Assembly: GCA_047602185.1 (NCBI GenBank)
Contig: JASGHY010000001.1
Location: 6,014,001-6,078,000 of the forward strand
Length of the DNA stretch: 64,000 bases
From: PMP191F sp047602185
GTDB taxonomy: Bacteria; Bacteroidota; Bacteroidia; Chitinophagales; Chitinophagaceae
Direction of reading: 5' to 3'
Made by a program: the position numbers and the translations under genes. The stretch's first letter is position 1. The number at the start of each line of letters is the position of its first letter. The notes beneath the pieces are model-generated. The model saw only the letters and a list, made by a program, of their open reading frames with translations. It made no database searches and had not been told where the DNA came from. Below, one piece after another: positions 15,845 through 25,551 of the stretch.

Positions 15845-17908
15845 CTAATTGCCTGCTCTGAATAATACATTATCCGGCACGACACTCTTATCAAATCCGG
15901 GCCCTTTCCAATAGAGCTTCAGGTCATCACTTCCACTGTTTTCAAAAAATTGCAGTTTGATGGTATGATAGCCTTTGCCAAGTGGCAGGCTTTTATATTT
16001 CTCCGTCATACCATGCAGACCATCATGATCTACCGCTATTGCATCATCAATCAGTAAACGGCTGCCATCGTCTGAAGAAAGGTAAAAAGTATAAATGCCA
16101 TCAGCGGGAATATTCAGTAATCCCTCAAATACAAATCCATATTCTTCCTGTCCCTGTTTTGAACGGATATCAAAATTGCCTACCTGCCCCCTGGCATCAG
16201 GAGTAAGCGAGCTAAAGTCTGGTAACGCCGTCCATTTACCTTTATACGAAGCAAATTGCAAACCGGGTTTCGTTGCAGCAATTGTTTTACCGGGCGGTGG
16301 GGTCACTTTTTCAAATCTGGCTATGGATGTAGAAGATACCGGCTTATTGCTAACAAAGCTGGTTGCTTTTACTGTGGTGGTCTGCTGTAGTACCAATGGG
16401 CTTTTTGCTACAGTAGAGTTGATGGTGGGCTCTGTGCCATCAGTAGTGTAATAAACCAGGGCATTCGATGCATCGGTAGCGATCTTTACCACCAGTTGAT
16501 CGGTAAAGATCTGTTCATCGGCTTTAATAACCGGTTCTGTATATACAATGGGTGCGCCGTTGATGTCGAGTGCAATTACCGTAGCATAATCATGCTGCTT
16601 TACACCAGAAATATCTATAATATAGTTAGCATCCTGTTGTGTTATTTTCAGGCCCTTCTTTTTATTATCAAGTGCATAAGCCTTTAGTATGGTATTGCCG
16701 AGACCAGGGATCACTAACTGGTTATTGGCAGGCCAGTCAAAAATGTGCAGGTAAAGTTTAGTGCTGCCATCAACGTTCTTTTGTGTGCAGCGGCCCCAGT
16801 CGAGCTTTTTGAAAGGGCTGGGTGAAGTACCATAGATAGCTTCGTTGTTTGTTTTCATCCAGCTGCCGATTGCCTTTAGCCTGTCGATGCTGGCCTGAGG
16901 AAATAAACCTTCTGCAGTTGGTCCTACGTTCAGTAAAAAGTTGCCGCCTTTGGAAGCAATATCAATAAGGTTACGGACTAATTCCTGTGCAGATTTCCAG
17001 TTATTGTCATGACTGTTGTATCCCCAGTTATTATTCATGGTCATACAGCTTTCCCAATCAGTACCCGGAATACCAGTAGCTGGTATTTCCTGTTCAGGGG
17101 TTCCGTAATCGCCCACATATTCACCGGCTTTGGTTGAACCTTCCATGCCATCACGACCAACGTCAACACGGTTATTGACAATGATCTGTGGTTGAAGGCT
17201 ACGCACATAGTTATAGAGGTCCTTCCCACGTTGGTGATTCCAGGTATTTTCCCATTCACCATCAAACCAAAGCAGGCCGATCTTTCCGTAATTGGTCAGT
17301 AGTTCGCGCAGCTGGTTTTTCATGTACACCACATAGCGGTCAAAATCAGTACCGGTAGCTGACCTATCTGTTTCCCAGATGCGGCGGGGCAGGTAATCCG
17401 GGTGATGCCAGTCCATAATAGAGTGGTAAAAGCATAATTGAATACCTTCTTTCTCACAGACTGCAGCCAGCTCTTTTAGTACATCCCGCTGAAAAGGAGT
17501 AGACATAATATCGAAGTCCGTAAACTTTGAATCAAACATGCCGAAACCGTCATGATGTTTGGTAGTGATAACAATGTATTTCATGCCGGCATCCTTCGCC
17601 ATTTTTACCCATTCTTTTGCATCAAACTTTGTGGGATTGAACTGTGTAACAAATTTATCGTAGGTTTCAAGTGGTATTTTGGCGTTGTTGCGGATCCATT
17701 CTCCATAATTTGTTTGTCCATTCCACTCACCGGCCGGAATAGAATACAATCCCCAGTGAATAAACAGGCCAAAGCGGGCATCGCGCCACCATTGCATGCG
17801 TGTATCCTTTTCCTGGGCATGCAGGCTTGTAATAGATAGTAAGCACACAAATGCTATAAAGATGAAACATAAATGCCGTAAGCGAGGTAATGGCAGATCA
17901 ATTCTCAT
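15845..17908 (-). CDS. GH29 alpha-L-fucosidase with C-terminal PA14 domain
   Basis: Secreted glycosidase of 687 residues that releases alpha-L-fucose from glycans. Signal peptide at 1-31 (ends SLHAQ). The GH29 catalytic domain spans about 35-370: ARFGLFIHWGLYSIPAGEW, ITTKHHDGFGMFDS and LLWFDGEWE, in which Asp216 is the expected nucleophile. A beta-sandwich follows, then an Fn3/chitobiase-associated module (YYTTDGTEPTINSTVAKSPL, about 455-520), and a PA14 domain closes the protein (about 545-685; GIYTFYLSSDDGSRLLIDD and KLYWKGPGFD). PA14 modules often bind sugars. No SusC/D or transporter is adjacent, so it is an isolated fucosidase. The divergent neighbour is fumC. Confidence 0.93.
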   Translation of the reverse strand: MRIDLPLPRLRHLCFIFIAFVCLLSITSLHAQEKDTRMQWWRDARFGLFIHWGLYSIPAGEWNGQTNYGEWIRNNAKIPLETYDKFVTQFNPTKFDAKEWVKMAKDAGMKYIVITTKHHDGFGMFDSKFTDFDIMSTPFQRDVLKELAAVCEKEGIQLCFYHSIMDWHHPDYLPRRIWETDRSATGTDFDRYVVYMKNQLRELLTNYGKIGLLWFDGEWENTWNHQRGKDLYNYVRSLQPQIIVNNRVDVGRDGMEGSTKAGEYVGDYGTPEQEIPATGIPGTDWESCMTMNNNWGYNSHDNNWKSAQELVRNLIDIASKGGNFLLNVGPTAEGLFPQASIDRLKAIGSWMKTNNEAIYGTSPSPFKKLDWGRCTQKNVDGSTKLYLHIFDWPANNQLVIPGLGNTILKAYALDNKKKGLKITQQDANYIIDISGVKQHDYATVIALDINGAPIVYTEPVIKADEQIFTDQLVVKIATDASNALVYYTTDGTEPTINSTVAKSPLVLQQTTTVKATSFVSNKPVSSTSIARFEKVTPPPGKTIAATKPGLQFASYKGKWTALPDFSSLTPDARGQVGNFDIRSKQGQEEYGFVFEGLLNIPADGIYTFYLSSDDGSRLLIDDAIAVDHDGLHGMTEKYKSLPLGKGYHTIKLQFFENSGSDDLKLYWKGPGFDKSVVPDNVLFRAGN

Positions 17909-18152
17909 GTTGATGTTTTTAATGTACGAACAATAGACCCGGGTGTGATAGCAGAATAAATATACAACTACCGGTGCAAACAGCGAAAGCCCGGAAGCGA
18001 TGGTAAGGGCAAGTAAAGTGGTGGGAAACAGCGATGCCTGGTTATTAAAAACGGCTAAAAATATACCGGCGGTAAAATAGACAGATCAATGTTTATGAGA
18101 TCCGGAAAACAAGGGAAATTATGCGGGAATAATGAGGTTTTCGGACGAAACT

Positions 18153-18186
18153 TGTTACCGCGAACTACAGTTCTTTCCTACCTTTG
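18153..18186 (+). promoter_or_regulatory. Promoter of fumC
   Basis: TTG at 18153-18155, 23-base spacer and perfect -7 element TACCTTTG at 18179-18186. Transcription should begin about 10 bases before the ATG at 18203, which excludes the longer frame from 18089. Confidence 0.65.
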
Positions 18187-18202
18187 CCCAAATTTTTATA
18201 GC

Positions 18203-19600
18203 ATGGACTACCGCATAGAAAAAGACACCATGGGAGAGGTAAAGGTACCCGTGGACGCTTACTACGGCGCACAGACACAACGCAGTATTGAGAATTTTAA
18301 AATTGCGCAGGACATCAACAGGATGCCGAAAGAGATCATCCGGGCTTTTGCTTACCTGAAAAAAGCTGCGGCTCTCACCAACCTCGATGCGGGTGTACTG
18401 CCCAAAGAGAAGAGCGATCTGATAGGACAGGTATGTGATGAGATCCTGGAAGGCAAACTGGATGCTTATTTTCCGCTGGTAGTATGGCAAACCGGTTCAG
18501 GTACCCAATCGAACATGAATGTGAACGAGGTAGTTGCTTATCGTGGTCATGTAATTAAAGGTGGAAAGCTGTCTGACAAAGACAAGTTCCTGCACCCTAA
18601 CGATGATGTAAATAAATCACAGTCATCTAATGATACTTTCCCTACAGCAATGCACATTGCTGCATATAAAATGCTGATAGAGGTTACCATTCCCGGTATA
18701 GAAAAGCTGCGTGATACACTGGCTGCCAAAAGCAAAGAGTATATGAACGTAGTGAAGATAGGCCGTACGCATTTTATGGATGCTACACCCCTCACCGTGG
18801 GACAGGAGTTCAGCGGTTATGTATCGCAACTGAACCACGGCCTGAAAGCTATTAAAAATACACTGGCTCACTTGAGTGAACTGGCGCTGGGTGGTACTGC
18901 TGTTGGTACTGGTATCAATACACCTCCTAACTATTCTGAGAACGTAGCAAAACATATTGCCACCTTAACAGGCCTGCCTTTTGTTACTGCAGAAAATAAA
19001 TTTGAAGCACTGGCTGCTCACGATGCAATTGTAGAAGCACATGGTGCATTAAAAACAGTTGCTGTAAGCCTGATGAAAATTGCAAACGACATTCGTATGC
19101 TGTCATCCGGCCCACGCAGTGGTATCGGCGAAATTCATATCCCTGACAATGAGCCGGGTTCTTCTATCATGCCTGGTAAAGTAAACCCTACACAGTGTGA
19201 AGCATTGACCATGATCGCTGCACAGGTATTGGGTAATGACGTAGCTATCAACGTAGGTGGTGCTACCGGTCATTTTGAACTGAACGTATTTAAACCGGTA
19301 ATGATCTACAACTTCCTGCACAGCGCCCGTTTGATCGGTGATGGTTGTGTAAGCTTCAATGATAAGTGTGCTGTAGGTATTGCTCCGCTGGAAGATAATA
19401 TCAAAAAGCATGTTGACAATTCACTGATGCTGGTAACCGCGCTGAACACAAAGATCGGTTATTACAAAGCTGCAGAAATTGCACAGAAAGCACATGCAGA
19501 AGGAACCACGCTGAAAGCAATGGCTGTGAAACTGGGATATGTTACTCCTGAACAGTTTGATGAGTGGGTAATACCTGCTGATATGGTGGGAAAGCTTTAA
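18203..19600 (+). CDS. fumC: Class II fumarate hydratase
   Basis: Iron-independent fumarase of 465 residues (E. coli FumC has 467) that interconverts fumarate and L-malate in the TCA cycle. The family signature GSSIMPGKVNP is present, as are QTGSGTQSNMNVNEV, KSQSSNDTFPTAMH and GRTHFMDATPLTVGQEF, the active-site segments of the fumarase/aspartase superfamily. In aspartase the corresponding segments differ, so fumarase is preferred. The start MDYRIEKDTMGEVKVP matches the family and is set by the promoter just upstream. It is a single-gene unit with a terminator at 19663. Confidence 0.95.
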   Translation: MDYRIEKDTMGEVKVPVDAYYGAQTQRSIENFKIAQDINRMPKEIIRAFAYLKKAAALTNLDAGVLPKEKSDLIGQVCDEILEGKLDAYFPLVVWQTGSGTQSNMNVNEVVAYRGHVIKGGKLSDKDKFLHPNDDVNKSQSSNDTFPTAMHIAAYKMLIEVTIPGIEKLRDTLAAKSKEYMNVVKIGRTHFMDATPLTVGQEFSGYVSQLNHGLKAIKNTLAHLSELALGGTAVGTGINTPPNYSENVAKHIATLTGLPFVTAENKFEALAAHDAIVEAHGALKTVAVSLMKIANDIRMLSSGPRSGIGEIHIPDNEPGSSIMPGKVNPTQCEALTMIAAQVLGNDVAINVGGATGHFELNVFKPVMIYNFLHSARLIGDGCVSFNDKCAVGIAPLEDNIKKHVDNSLMLVTALNTKIGYYKAAEIAQKAHAEGTTLKAMAVKLGYVTPEQFDEWVIPADMVGKL

Positions 19601-19662
19601 TTAGCTAACGTACTAATATGTAAATGTGCGAATGAAATAAGAAAGCATTCCTTGCAAATATA

Positions 19663-19698
19663 AAATCCCGTTGATGCGCAAAGTGTCAACGGGATTTT
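19663..19698. terminator. Bidirectional terminator after fumC
   Basis: Stem AAATCCCGTTGA / TCAACGGGATTT (12 bp, perfect) with an 11-base loop. It separates fumC (+) from the T9SS sugar dehydrogenase-like gene (-). The flanks contain words (AATGTGCGAATG, TTTGCACATTA) of the 7-base arrays. Confidence 0.85.
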
Positions 19699-19741
19699 CT
19701 GTTATAGGGTAGCTTAGGCTAATATGCTTTTCATTTGCACA

Positions 19742-21553
19742 TTACTGTATTATCACCTTCTCGGTTACCATATTAATACCAATGCTATTATACAGCTTCA
19801 CGATATAAATACCACGGGGCGCATTGCGCAGGTTAATGGCAAAAATATCTTTGGAGTTGGTCAGCTCAAATATTTGTCTGCCATTCATATCAAATACACG
19901 CAATACCAGCGGCTTGGGCGTATTCTTCGGAGCGGCTACATATAATGTGTGTGATGCAGGATTGGGATATATCTTAACCGGTTCTGTGAGTGGCGGCGGT
20001 TTCTTCTCCGGAAGTGATGGCTTTGCCAATGTTTGGAGATATACCATGCGCAGAATAAACCCGGGGTTCCTGGTTTCTACTGTAGTACCACTGAAGCCAC
20101 CGGTAGGCCCGGAAGTACTGCCCGAACTGTCAATTGCAAAGAATAAGGTGTCTCCTGTAGGGTTGATAGCCAGGTCCCGCACACGATTGTTGGTAAGATA
20201 GCGGATCGTATCTCCTGATACACCAGTACCGGATGCATCCAGCTTTAAGCGGAACATGCCAAATTTAAGTGAGGTTACCAGCAATGAGTTTTTCCAGTAA
20301 GGAATATACATCTGGTCGTAAAAGTCAATGCTGGATGGCGCTACTGTTTGCCAGGTGTAAATATTGGGCCAGTGACCTGACGCATTGGAAGGCCAGTCGT
20401 ACCCCTGGATAGTTGTTTTATTGGGCGAGAAGAAAGTGAAAATAGGCTCCTTTACATTGTGATTTACAGCAAAGGTATCTTCGTAACCGATATTCTTCCC
20501 GGCCAGCTTGTCATTTTTCGTATAAGCTGCTCCGTCATTTACAGTGTAGTTGTTGTCTGCGTAGCCCGCTACATAAGGCCAGCCATAGTTTCTGCCGCTT
20601 TCCAGGATGTTTACTTCATCGTCAGATACATCGCCATGTTCCGAACTATACAAACGCCAGTTGCCATTCGCATTGCCCCATACAATACCCTGGGCGTTAC
20701 GATGGCCAAACGTAAAGACTGCCGACTTTCTGCCGGTTACGGTATGTGTAAATGGATTGTCATTCGGTATCCACCTGCTATAGAACCCGTCATCGGTATC
20801 GGCGTCCTGCTCAGTATTTAACCGCAGTATCTTTCCTTCGTAGATATTGGTATTCTGGGCATTGTTGGGCCTGTTCAGGTTATTGAACTGACCTGCCCCC
20901 ATATCACCGATCGTATAATAAAGATGATAGTTGCCATCGCTTTCTACGGGGCCAATTGTCAGGCGGCCTGAGTTGTGATCATTACTGCCATTCAGATCAT
21001 CCAGTACGGTAACGGGCGATGATAATGTTTTACTGGTAATATTATATGTATACCGCATGATCCTGGTGGTATAATAACAAGGCCCATCGTTGCCTGCGGG
21101 CTGCCCATATTGGCAATTATTGTTATTTAACGCGTCTGAACCGTCATTGCGGTGATAAACAAGTGCCACATACACATAAGGTTTACCGGTAAGCAACTGT
21201 GGATGAATAGCGAGGCCCATCAATCCACCCTGGGGTGGCTGCATTACAGTGTAATAACTAAAATCTTTCAGGTTATTGAGATCCAGTAATACTCTGTTGC
21301 CTTTGTTTGCAGGATTAATTTTTACAATACGATAGCCATGCATTTCTGTTACCCACAGGGAGTCATCGGGTCCGTAAGTAACTTCCCAGGGATAACTTAA
21401 GCCACGCCACTGACCGGATGTTTTTACAGCCGGGTACAGCGTGTCAATCTTGAAAGTCTGATCATCAACAGTGAAAGTATTCTGGGCCTCTGCTGTAGTG
21501 GTAAGCAGGGTCGCGAGCGATAAAACCAGGTAAGGGTATTTGGGTTTTACCAT
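19742..21553 (-). CDS. PQQ-type sugar dehydrogenase-like protein with T9SS tail
   Basis: Secreted protein of 603 residues. Signal peptide at 1-23 (ends TTAEAQ). The body is a glucose/sorbosone dehydrogenase-type propeller: YPWEVTYGPDDSLWVTEMHG, GLMGLAIHPQLLTGKPYVYV, FTFGHRNAQGIVWG and YSSEHGDVSDDEVNILESGR. The last 80 residues (KIYPNPASHTLYVAAPKN to EKVIIQ) form a type A sorting domain that directs export by the type IX secretion system and anchoring at the cell surface. Periplasmic PQQ enzymes use the same fold; here the enzyme would act outside the cell. The substrate is unknown. The next gene upstream, transcribed away, also carries a T9SS tail. Confidence 0.88.
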   Translation of the reverse strand: MVKPKYPYLVLSLATLLTTTAEAQNTFTVDDQTFKIDTLYPAVKTSGQWRGLSYPWEVTYGPDDSLWVTEMHGYRIVKINPANKGNRVLLDLNNLKDFSYYTVMQPPQGGLMGLAIHPQLLTGKPYVYVALVYHRNDGSDALNNNNCQYGQPAGNDGPCYYTTRIMRYTYNITSKTLSSPVTVLDDLNGSNDHNSGRLTIGPVESDGNYHLYYTIGDMGAGQFNNLNRPNNAQNTNIYEGKILRLNTEQDADTDDGFYSRWIPNDNPFTHTVTGRKSAVFTFGHRNAQGIVWGNANGNWRLYSSEHGDVSDDEVNILESGRNYGWPYVAGYADNNYTVNDGAAYTKNDKLAGKNIGYEDTFAVNHNVKEPIFTFFSPNKTTIQGYDWPSNASGHWPNIYTWQTVAPSSIDFYDQMYIPYWKNSLLVTSLKFGMFRLKLDASGTGVSGDTIRYLTNNRVRDLAINPTGDTLFFAIDSSGSTSGPTGGFSGTTVETRNPGFILRMVYLQTLAKPSLPEKKPPPLTEPVKIYPNPASHTLYVAAPKNTPKPLVLRVFDMNGRQIFELTNSKDIFAINLRNAPRGIYIVKLYNSIGINMVTEKVIIQ

Positions 21554-21773
21554 AGGTACGGGTTTGGAAACTGGATTTATAACAGGTTTTCAGTCATTAT
21601 ATTACTAATAATTATGCCAAACAACACACTATCGTATAAGTCACATTCGTTATATGGTGTGCTCCCGGTAAGTGGGTAAAAAGGTGTCGTATAATTACTA
21701 TTGACGGCACCTGATAGTTTTTATATGTTTACGGGTGCATTTGTTTGCATTTTAGTACCTATCGTCCAAATCT

Positions 21774-24074
21774 ATGAAAGCAACTATACGCTTAACTCTA
21801 TTATTGTTTTCCTTTATACTTACCCTACACCAGGCCGGGTTTACCCAGGTAATACAGGTAGGGAAAAGTTATATCAACATATCTAAAGGTACCAGTGGTG
21901 GTACTATAGAACCCGGCGATACGCTGGAGATCCGCGCTACTATTGCCGTGGGTAACTGGGATAATAGCCAGATCACTCTTACACATTATGTTGACACAAT
22001 CCCCGCTAACGTTACTTACGTTGCCAATTCTTTAAAAATTCTTACCAACGAAGGCGTTGTCTTTAACGCGTTTACAGATGCCAGTGACGGAGATCAGGCG
22101 ATGTCGGCTATTACAGGTACGTTGCGTACTTTACGTATCAACCTGGGTAGTACTTATAATGGAGGCAATGCAGGTACGGTGAGTATTGGTACAGCATGTA
22201 CCACTACAGCGCCCAGTACCACCGGTGGCACTGGTGGTAGAATTCGCTGGGATGGACGCCCTTCTTTTTACGCGGGTGTATGTATCATGTCTGCATCATA
22301 CAGAATAGTAATACCAACCTCGCTTGCTTATGGCACGCAGATCAATACTTATGGCGGAGCTTTCTGGTACAGGGTTGGTACAGCTACGCTCAATACCAAC
22401 AAATACCTGAGCCCTTATAAAATAGTACTTACTCAAAACCTCGGTTTGTGTTCTAATGCCATTGGTGCCAACGCGGTACTGGAAAATGGCGGTACTTTTG
22501 GCTCCGGTACTGCTCAGAACAGATCTACCTCAGCTATTGTTCCGGGTTACACATTTACGAGTGTTACTACAGGTCAGCCCAATGATGGTTCTTATGCAAT
22601 CATCAACAACCTGAGCCCCAGTGGTAACACTAATCCTAACAGCCAGATCCCCAACAGTACCAACCGTGTGTTTGGCTACTGGGATATTATGGGCGACCAT
22701 ACCAATGCTACCAACGTAGTAGCAGGAAATAATCCTGTGGCACCTGGTGCAAACGGTGGTTATTTCGTAGCTATCAATGCCAGTTATGCCAATAGCAACG
22801 CTATTCAGCAAACAGTAAGTGGTCTTTGTCCCAATACCTATTATGAGTTTTCGGCATGGTTTAAAAACGTGTGTCGCTATTGCGCCTGCGATATGTATGG
22901 TACAGGGCCTTATAATGGCACTACACCCAACTCCAGCTTTAAAGGAACAGACTCATCGGGTGTAAATCCTAACCTCACCTTTACTATTGACGGACTTGAT
23001 TATTATACTACCGGTACCATGAAGTACACAGGCCAGTGGGTGAAGAAAGGTTTTATTTATCTCACCGGCCCTTCACAAACTTCATTTACCATGACCATCC
23101 GCAACAATGCGCCGGGTGGTGGTGGTAATGACTGGGGTATTGATGACGTAACCCTGGCTACCTGTACTCCTAACCTGGATATGCGTCCTTCACCATCTTT
23201 AAAAGTGTGTGCGGGTGACCAGGTGGATGTGTATGCCATTGTTCGTTGTTTCTTCCCTAACTACATCTACTGGCGCTGGGAAAAAAGTACAGATAATGGT
23301 GCTAACTGGAGCCTGACAGGAGTAAGCGGAACTGCTACCCCTGTAGCTAATGCCGGTGAATACGAATACACTGCTGCTTATCCTTCGTTCCTTGCTACTG
23401 CCAACAGCATTTATCGTTTGCGTATCGCTTCTACAAGTGGCAACCTTGATAATACATCCTGTTCCTTTGTAGCCAGCACTACCATTACCATTGGTGTGGA
23501 TGAGTGTATTACCCTGAACAGCAGCATTAAGAACTTCTCTGGTAAGGTGGTAAATAAACATCAGTCAGTGTTACAATGGACTGTAACCGGTGAAACCAGC
23601 GCTACCAGTTATGAAGTGGAAAGCAGCGATGATAAAGTACATTATAACAAAATAGGCACTGTATACGCTCCGGCAGCTACAACCGGCGATAATAGTTACC
23701 AGTTTACTGATCCCAACCTGCTGAATGGTGTGCGTTATTACCGCATTAAGATCAAAGAAGCCAATAGCAGTACCTATAGCAAAGTAGTGGTGCTTATCAG
23801 CGAGGTATCAGCACTGGATGTACGGACGCTTATCAATCCGTTTAAAGATAAGATCAGCTTTGATCTTGTATCGCCTTCTGAGCAACCAACAACTGTATCG
23901 TTGCTGGATATGTATGGAAGGGTAATTAAAAGAGATAAGATCACAGCCTTGCAGGGTATTACGCCTGTACAGCTTACCGGGTTGAGCCAGGTAGCGGCTG
24001 GTATGTACATTCTGCAGATCCAGCAACAGGATGTTATTATCAGTAAGCAGGTGCTGAAGGCTGAGCAACGTTAA
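21774..24074 (+). CDS. Large T9SS-secreted surface protein
   Basis: Protein of 766 residues with signal peptide (1-24, ends QAGFTQ) and a C-terminal T9SS sorting domain (about 690-766: LLDMYGRVIKRDKI, LSQVAAGMYILQIQQQ). The N-terminal third resembles DUF11-type repeats (GDTLEIRATIAVGNWDNSQI). A central jelly-roll-like domain (about 225-465) has the galactose-binding-like pattern YYEFSAWFKN ... NDWGIDDVTLATC and several paired cysteines. A PKD/Ig-like part (WRWEKSTDNGANW) and an Fn3-like part (ATSYEVESSDDKVHYNKIG) follow. No catalytic motif is recognised, so an adhesin or glycan-binding role is inferred. It is highly Thr/Ser/Asn-rich. A terminator follows. Confidence 0.8.
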   Translation: MKATIRLTLLLFSFILTLHQAGFTQVIQVGKSYINISKGTSGGTIEPGDTLEIRATIAVGNWDNSQITLTHYVDTIPANVTYVANSLKILTNEGVVFNAFTDASDGDQAMSAITGTLRTLRINLGSTYNGGNAGTVSIGTACTTTAPSTTGGTGGRIRWDGRPSFYAGVCIMSASYRIVIPTSLAYGTQINTYGGAFWYRVGTATLNTNKYLSPYKIVLTQNLGLCSNAIGANAVLENGGTFGSGTAQNRSTSAIVPGYTFTSVTTGQPNDGSYAIINNLSPSGNTNPNSQIPNSTNRVFGYWDIMGDHTNATNVVAGNNPVAPGANGGYFVAINASYANSNAIQQTVSGLCPNTYYEFSAWFKNVCRYCACDMYGTGPYNGTTPNSSFKGTDSSGVNPNLTFTIDGLDYYTTGTMKYTGQWVKKGFIYLTGPSQTSFTMTIRNNAPGGGGNDWGIDDVTLATCTPNLDMRPSPSLKVCAGDQVDVYAIVRCFFPNYIYWRWEKSTDNGANWSLTGVSGTATPVANAGEYEYTAAYPSFLATANSIYRLRIASTSGNLDNTSCSFVASTTITIGVDECITLNSSIKNFSGKVVNKHQSVLQWTVTGETSATSYEVESSDDKVHYNKIGTVYAPAATTGDNSYQFTDPNLLNGVRYYRIKIKEANSSTYSKVVVLISEVSALDVRTLINPFKDKISFDLVSPSEQPTTVSLLDMYGRVIKRDKITALQGITPVQLTGLSQVAAGMYILQIQQQDVIISKQVLKAEQR

Positions 24075-24102
24075 CCTTTTCTCATATAGTTATATACACG
24101 TT

Positions 24103-24132
24103 AAACCCACGGTGTGACCCGTGGGTTTTTTT
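24103..24132 (+). terminator. Intrinsic terminator after the T9SS surface protein gene
   Basis: Perfect 10-bp stem AAACCCACGG / CCGTGGGTTT with a 6-base loop and seven T's; it begins 29 bases past the stop codon. Confidence 0.88.
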
Positions 24133-24183
24133 ATAGCAGGCAATCGTATAATAGTAATAGCAGCTTACCGGGTTACCGATAGC

Positions 24184-25422
24184 TTATTTGCATTTGTAAG
24201 ACAGTGCATATTTTACATCAGAAGAGTAGATAGAGCCGTCTCCTGTTATATTGAATGTTTTTACTCTTCCATTGGTGTCAAACGTAAAAGAGGCAAAGTT
24301 GGAAGTGCTGGTGCTGGTAAGCGTACCGGATGCATTGTAGTTTTCAATAGTCACCTTTTTAACGAGATTGGCAGGCGCCTTGCCACAATCAATTGCACTC
24401 TGGAATATGATCAGTTCACTGGAAGGGAAGATAGAAACAAAATCCTTGGCAGCCACTGCCGCATCATATTCATACTTCACTACTGTTTTTTCAGGCGTAC
24501 CCGTTACCGTAGAAGTTACACTGGTAAGATTGCCGCTTGTCCAGGCATAGGTGGAGGTGATCACGGGAAGGGTAGGCAGGGTGGCCAATGCAATGGTAGA
24601 CTGGGTTAAATAGCCGGACGAATTGTATGTATAGGCCATTACAACCTCGGGCATTGTATTGTCTGTGGGTTCCAGGTACCCGTGGAACTCTTTTATCTTC
24701 CCGTCTGAGTTTAGCGTGAAATATTGTTTGCTGTCCAGGTTGATCCTTCCCGAAGGGTATGTAAGGTTATATTCCTGGTCTACAGAAAGCGTAGTGCTGT
24801 CTATCAGCTGGATCTTATTCACCTGGTTGCTGCTGTTGTAATAGCTGGTAATAGCTGCCAGTGCAGAATTTGAACTGATATCGTAATAGGCGATATTACT
24901 TACACGGCAATTGCTGGTAGTAGTGCCGCCGCCCGGTGTAGTGGTTGCCTTTTTGAAGTAAGCGGTGAATTTACCATCAGTAATGGTTTTAATAGCCCCG
25001 AGCGTATCCAGTACCTGCCCGGTAAAAGTGCCGGTTACAGAAGTGGAGTCAAGTTTTGTGATGGTAAGCGTGAATTTATCGATAGCAGAAATATCGTTAC
25101 TGTAGATATCTTTTCCACCCTGGTAGTAATCAAAGAATACCATAGGTGTTTTGTAAGTGCCGGTAGTAATAGAGGTTCCGAATAGCTGGATCACCAGTTC
25201 ACCTTTAAGATCATCGCTGGTGCCATCCAGTATAAGAGAGGGGATGCCAAACACGTCATCAAAATATGCAGTGTCTATAGTGCCTTTAAACTGTGAACTG
25301 GCTTCTTTAAACTCCCATTGCGAGCTGGTAGTAATACTGCCTGTCTCGAGGCTAACCTCTTTCTGACATGCTATGCAACCAAGAAACAATAAGGCTGCTA
25401 ATAAGCTTTTCCTCAAACTCAT
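24184..25422 (-). CDS. Hypothetical surface lipoprotein
   Basis: Protein of 412 residues with a lipoprotein leader: lipobox FLGCIAC gives Cys19, followed by QKEVS. The mature part is Ser/Thr-rich with many short beta-strand-like segments. Residues 1-160 include a SQFKGTIDTAYFDD domain; after a PGGGTTT linker (about 168) comes a second half with YD-like repeats (MAYTYNSSGYLTQSTIALA, VKYEYDAAVAAKDF, FTFDTNGRVKTFNITGDG), the style of Bacteroidota DUF4595-type lipoproteins. No enzymatic motif is seen. ATG start with its own Bacteroidota-type promoter 40 bases upstream. Function unknown. Confidence 0.75.
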   Translation of the reverse strand: MSLRKSLLAALLFLGCIACQKEVSLETGSITTSSQWEFKEASSQFKGTIDTAYFDDVFGIPSLILDGTSDDLKGELVIQLFGTSITTGTYKTPMVFFDYYQGGKDIYSNDISAIDKFTLTITKLDSTSVTGTFTGQVLDTLGAIKTITDGKFTAYFKKATTTPGGGTTTSNCRVSNIAYYDISSNSALAAITSYYNSSNQVNKIQLIDSTTLSVDQEYNLTYPSGRINLDSKQYFTLNSDGKIKEFHGYLEPTDNTMPEVVMAYTYNSSGYLTQSTIALATLPTLPVITSTYAWTSGNLTSVTSTVTGTPEKTVVKYEYDAAVAAKDFVSIFPSSELIIFQSAIDCGKAPANLVKKVTIENYNASGTLTSTSTSNFASFTFDTNGRVKTFNITGDGSIYSSDVKYALSYKCK

Positions 25423-25465
25423 CCGGGTAAATTTTGGTGGTTTAAACAGGGTTTTAACAGTTATA

Positions 25466-25494
25466 CAAAGGTAAAGTTGTATAACTGCAACAAT
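25466..25494 (-). promoter_or_regulatory. Promoter of the 412-residue lipoprotein gene
   Basis: On the minus strand: ATTG (complement of 25491-25494), 17-base spacer and perfect -7 element TACCTTTG (complement of 25466-25473). Predicted leader of about 38 bases. Confidence 0.6.
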
Positions 25495-25551
25495 GTTTTA
25501 ATACGAGATGATTCCCAGGATGTACGGATGCCCCTTAGCAGCACCGGAAAA

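Noticed and set aside
15845..17908. Linking the fucosidase to the xylan locus
   Set aside because: It is 35 kb away with no shared operator-like site and no adjacent transporter.
18089..18202. ATG 18089 as the fumC start
   Set aside because: The perfect -7 element at 18179-18186 lies inside that extension, and fumarases begin near MDYRIEKD.
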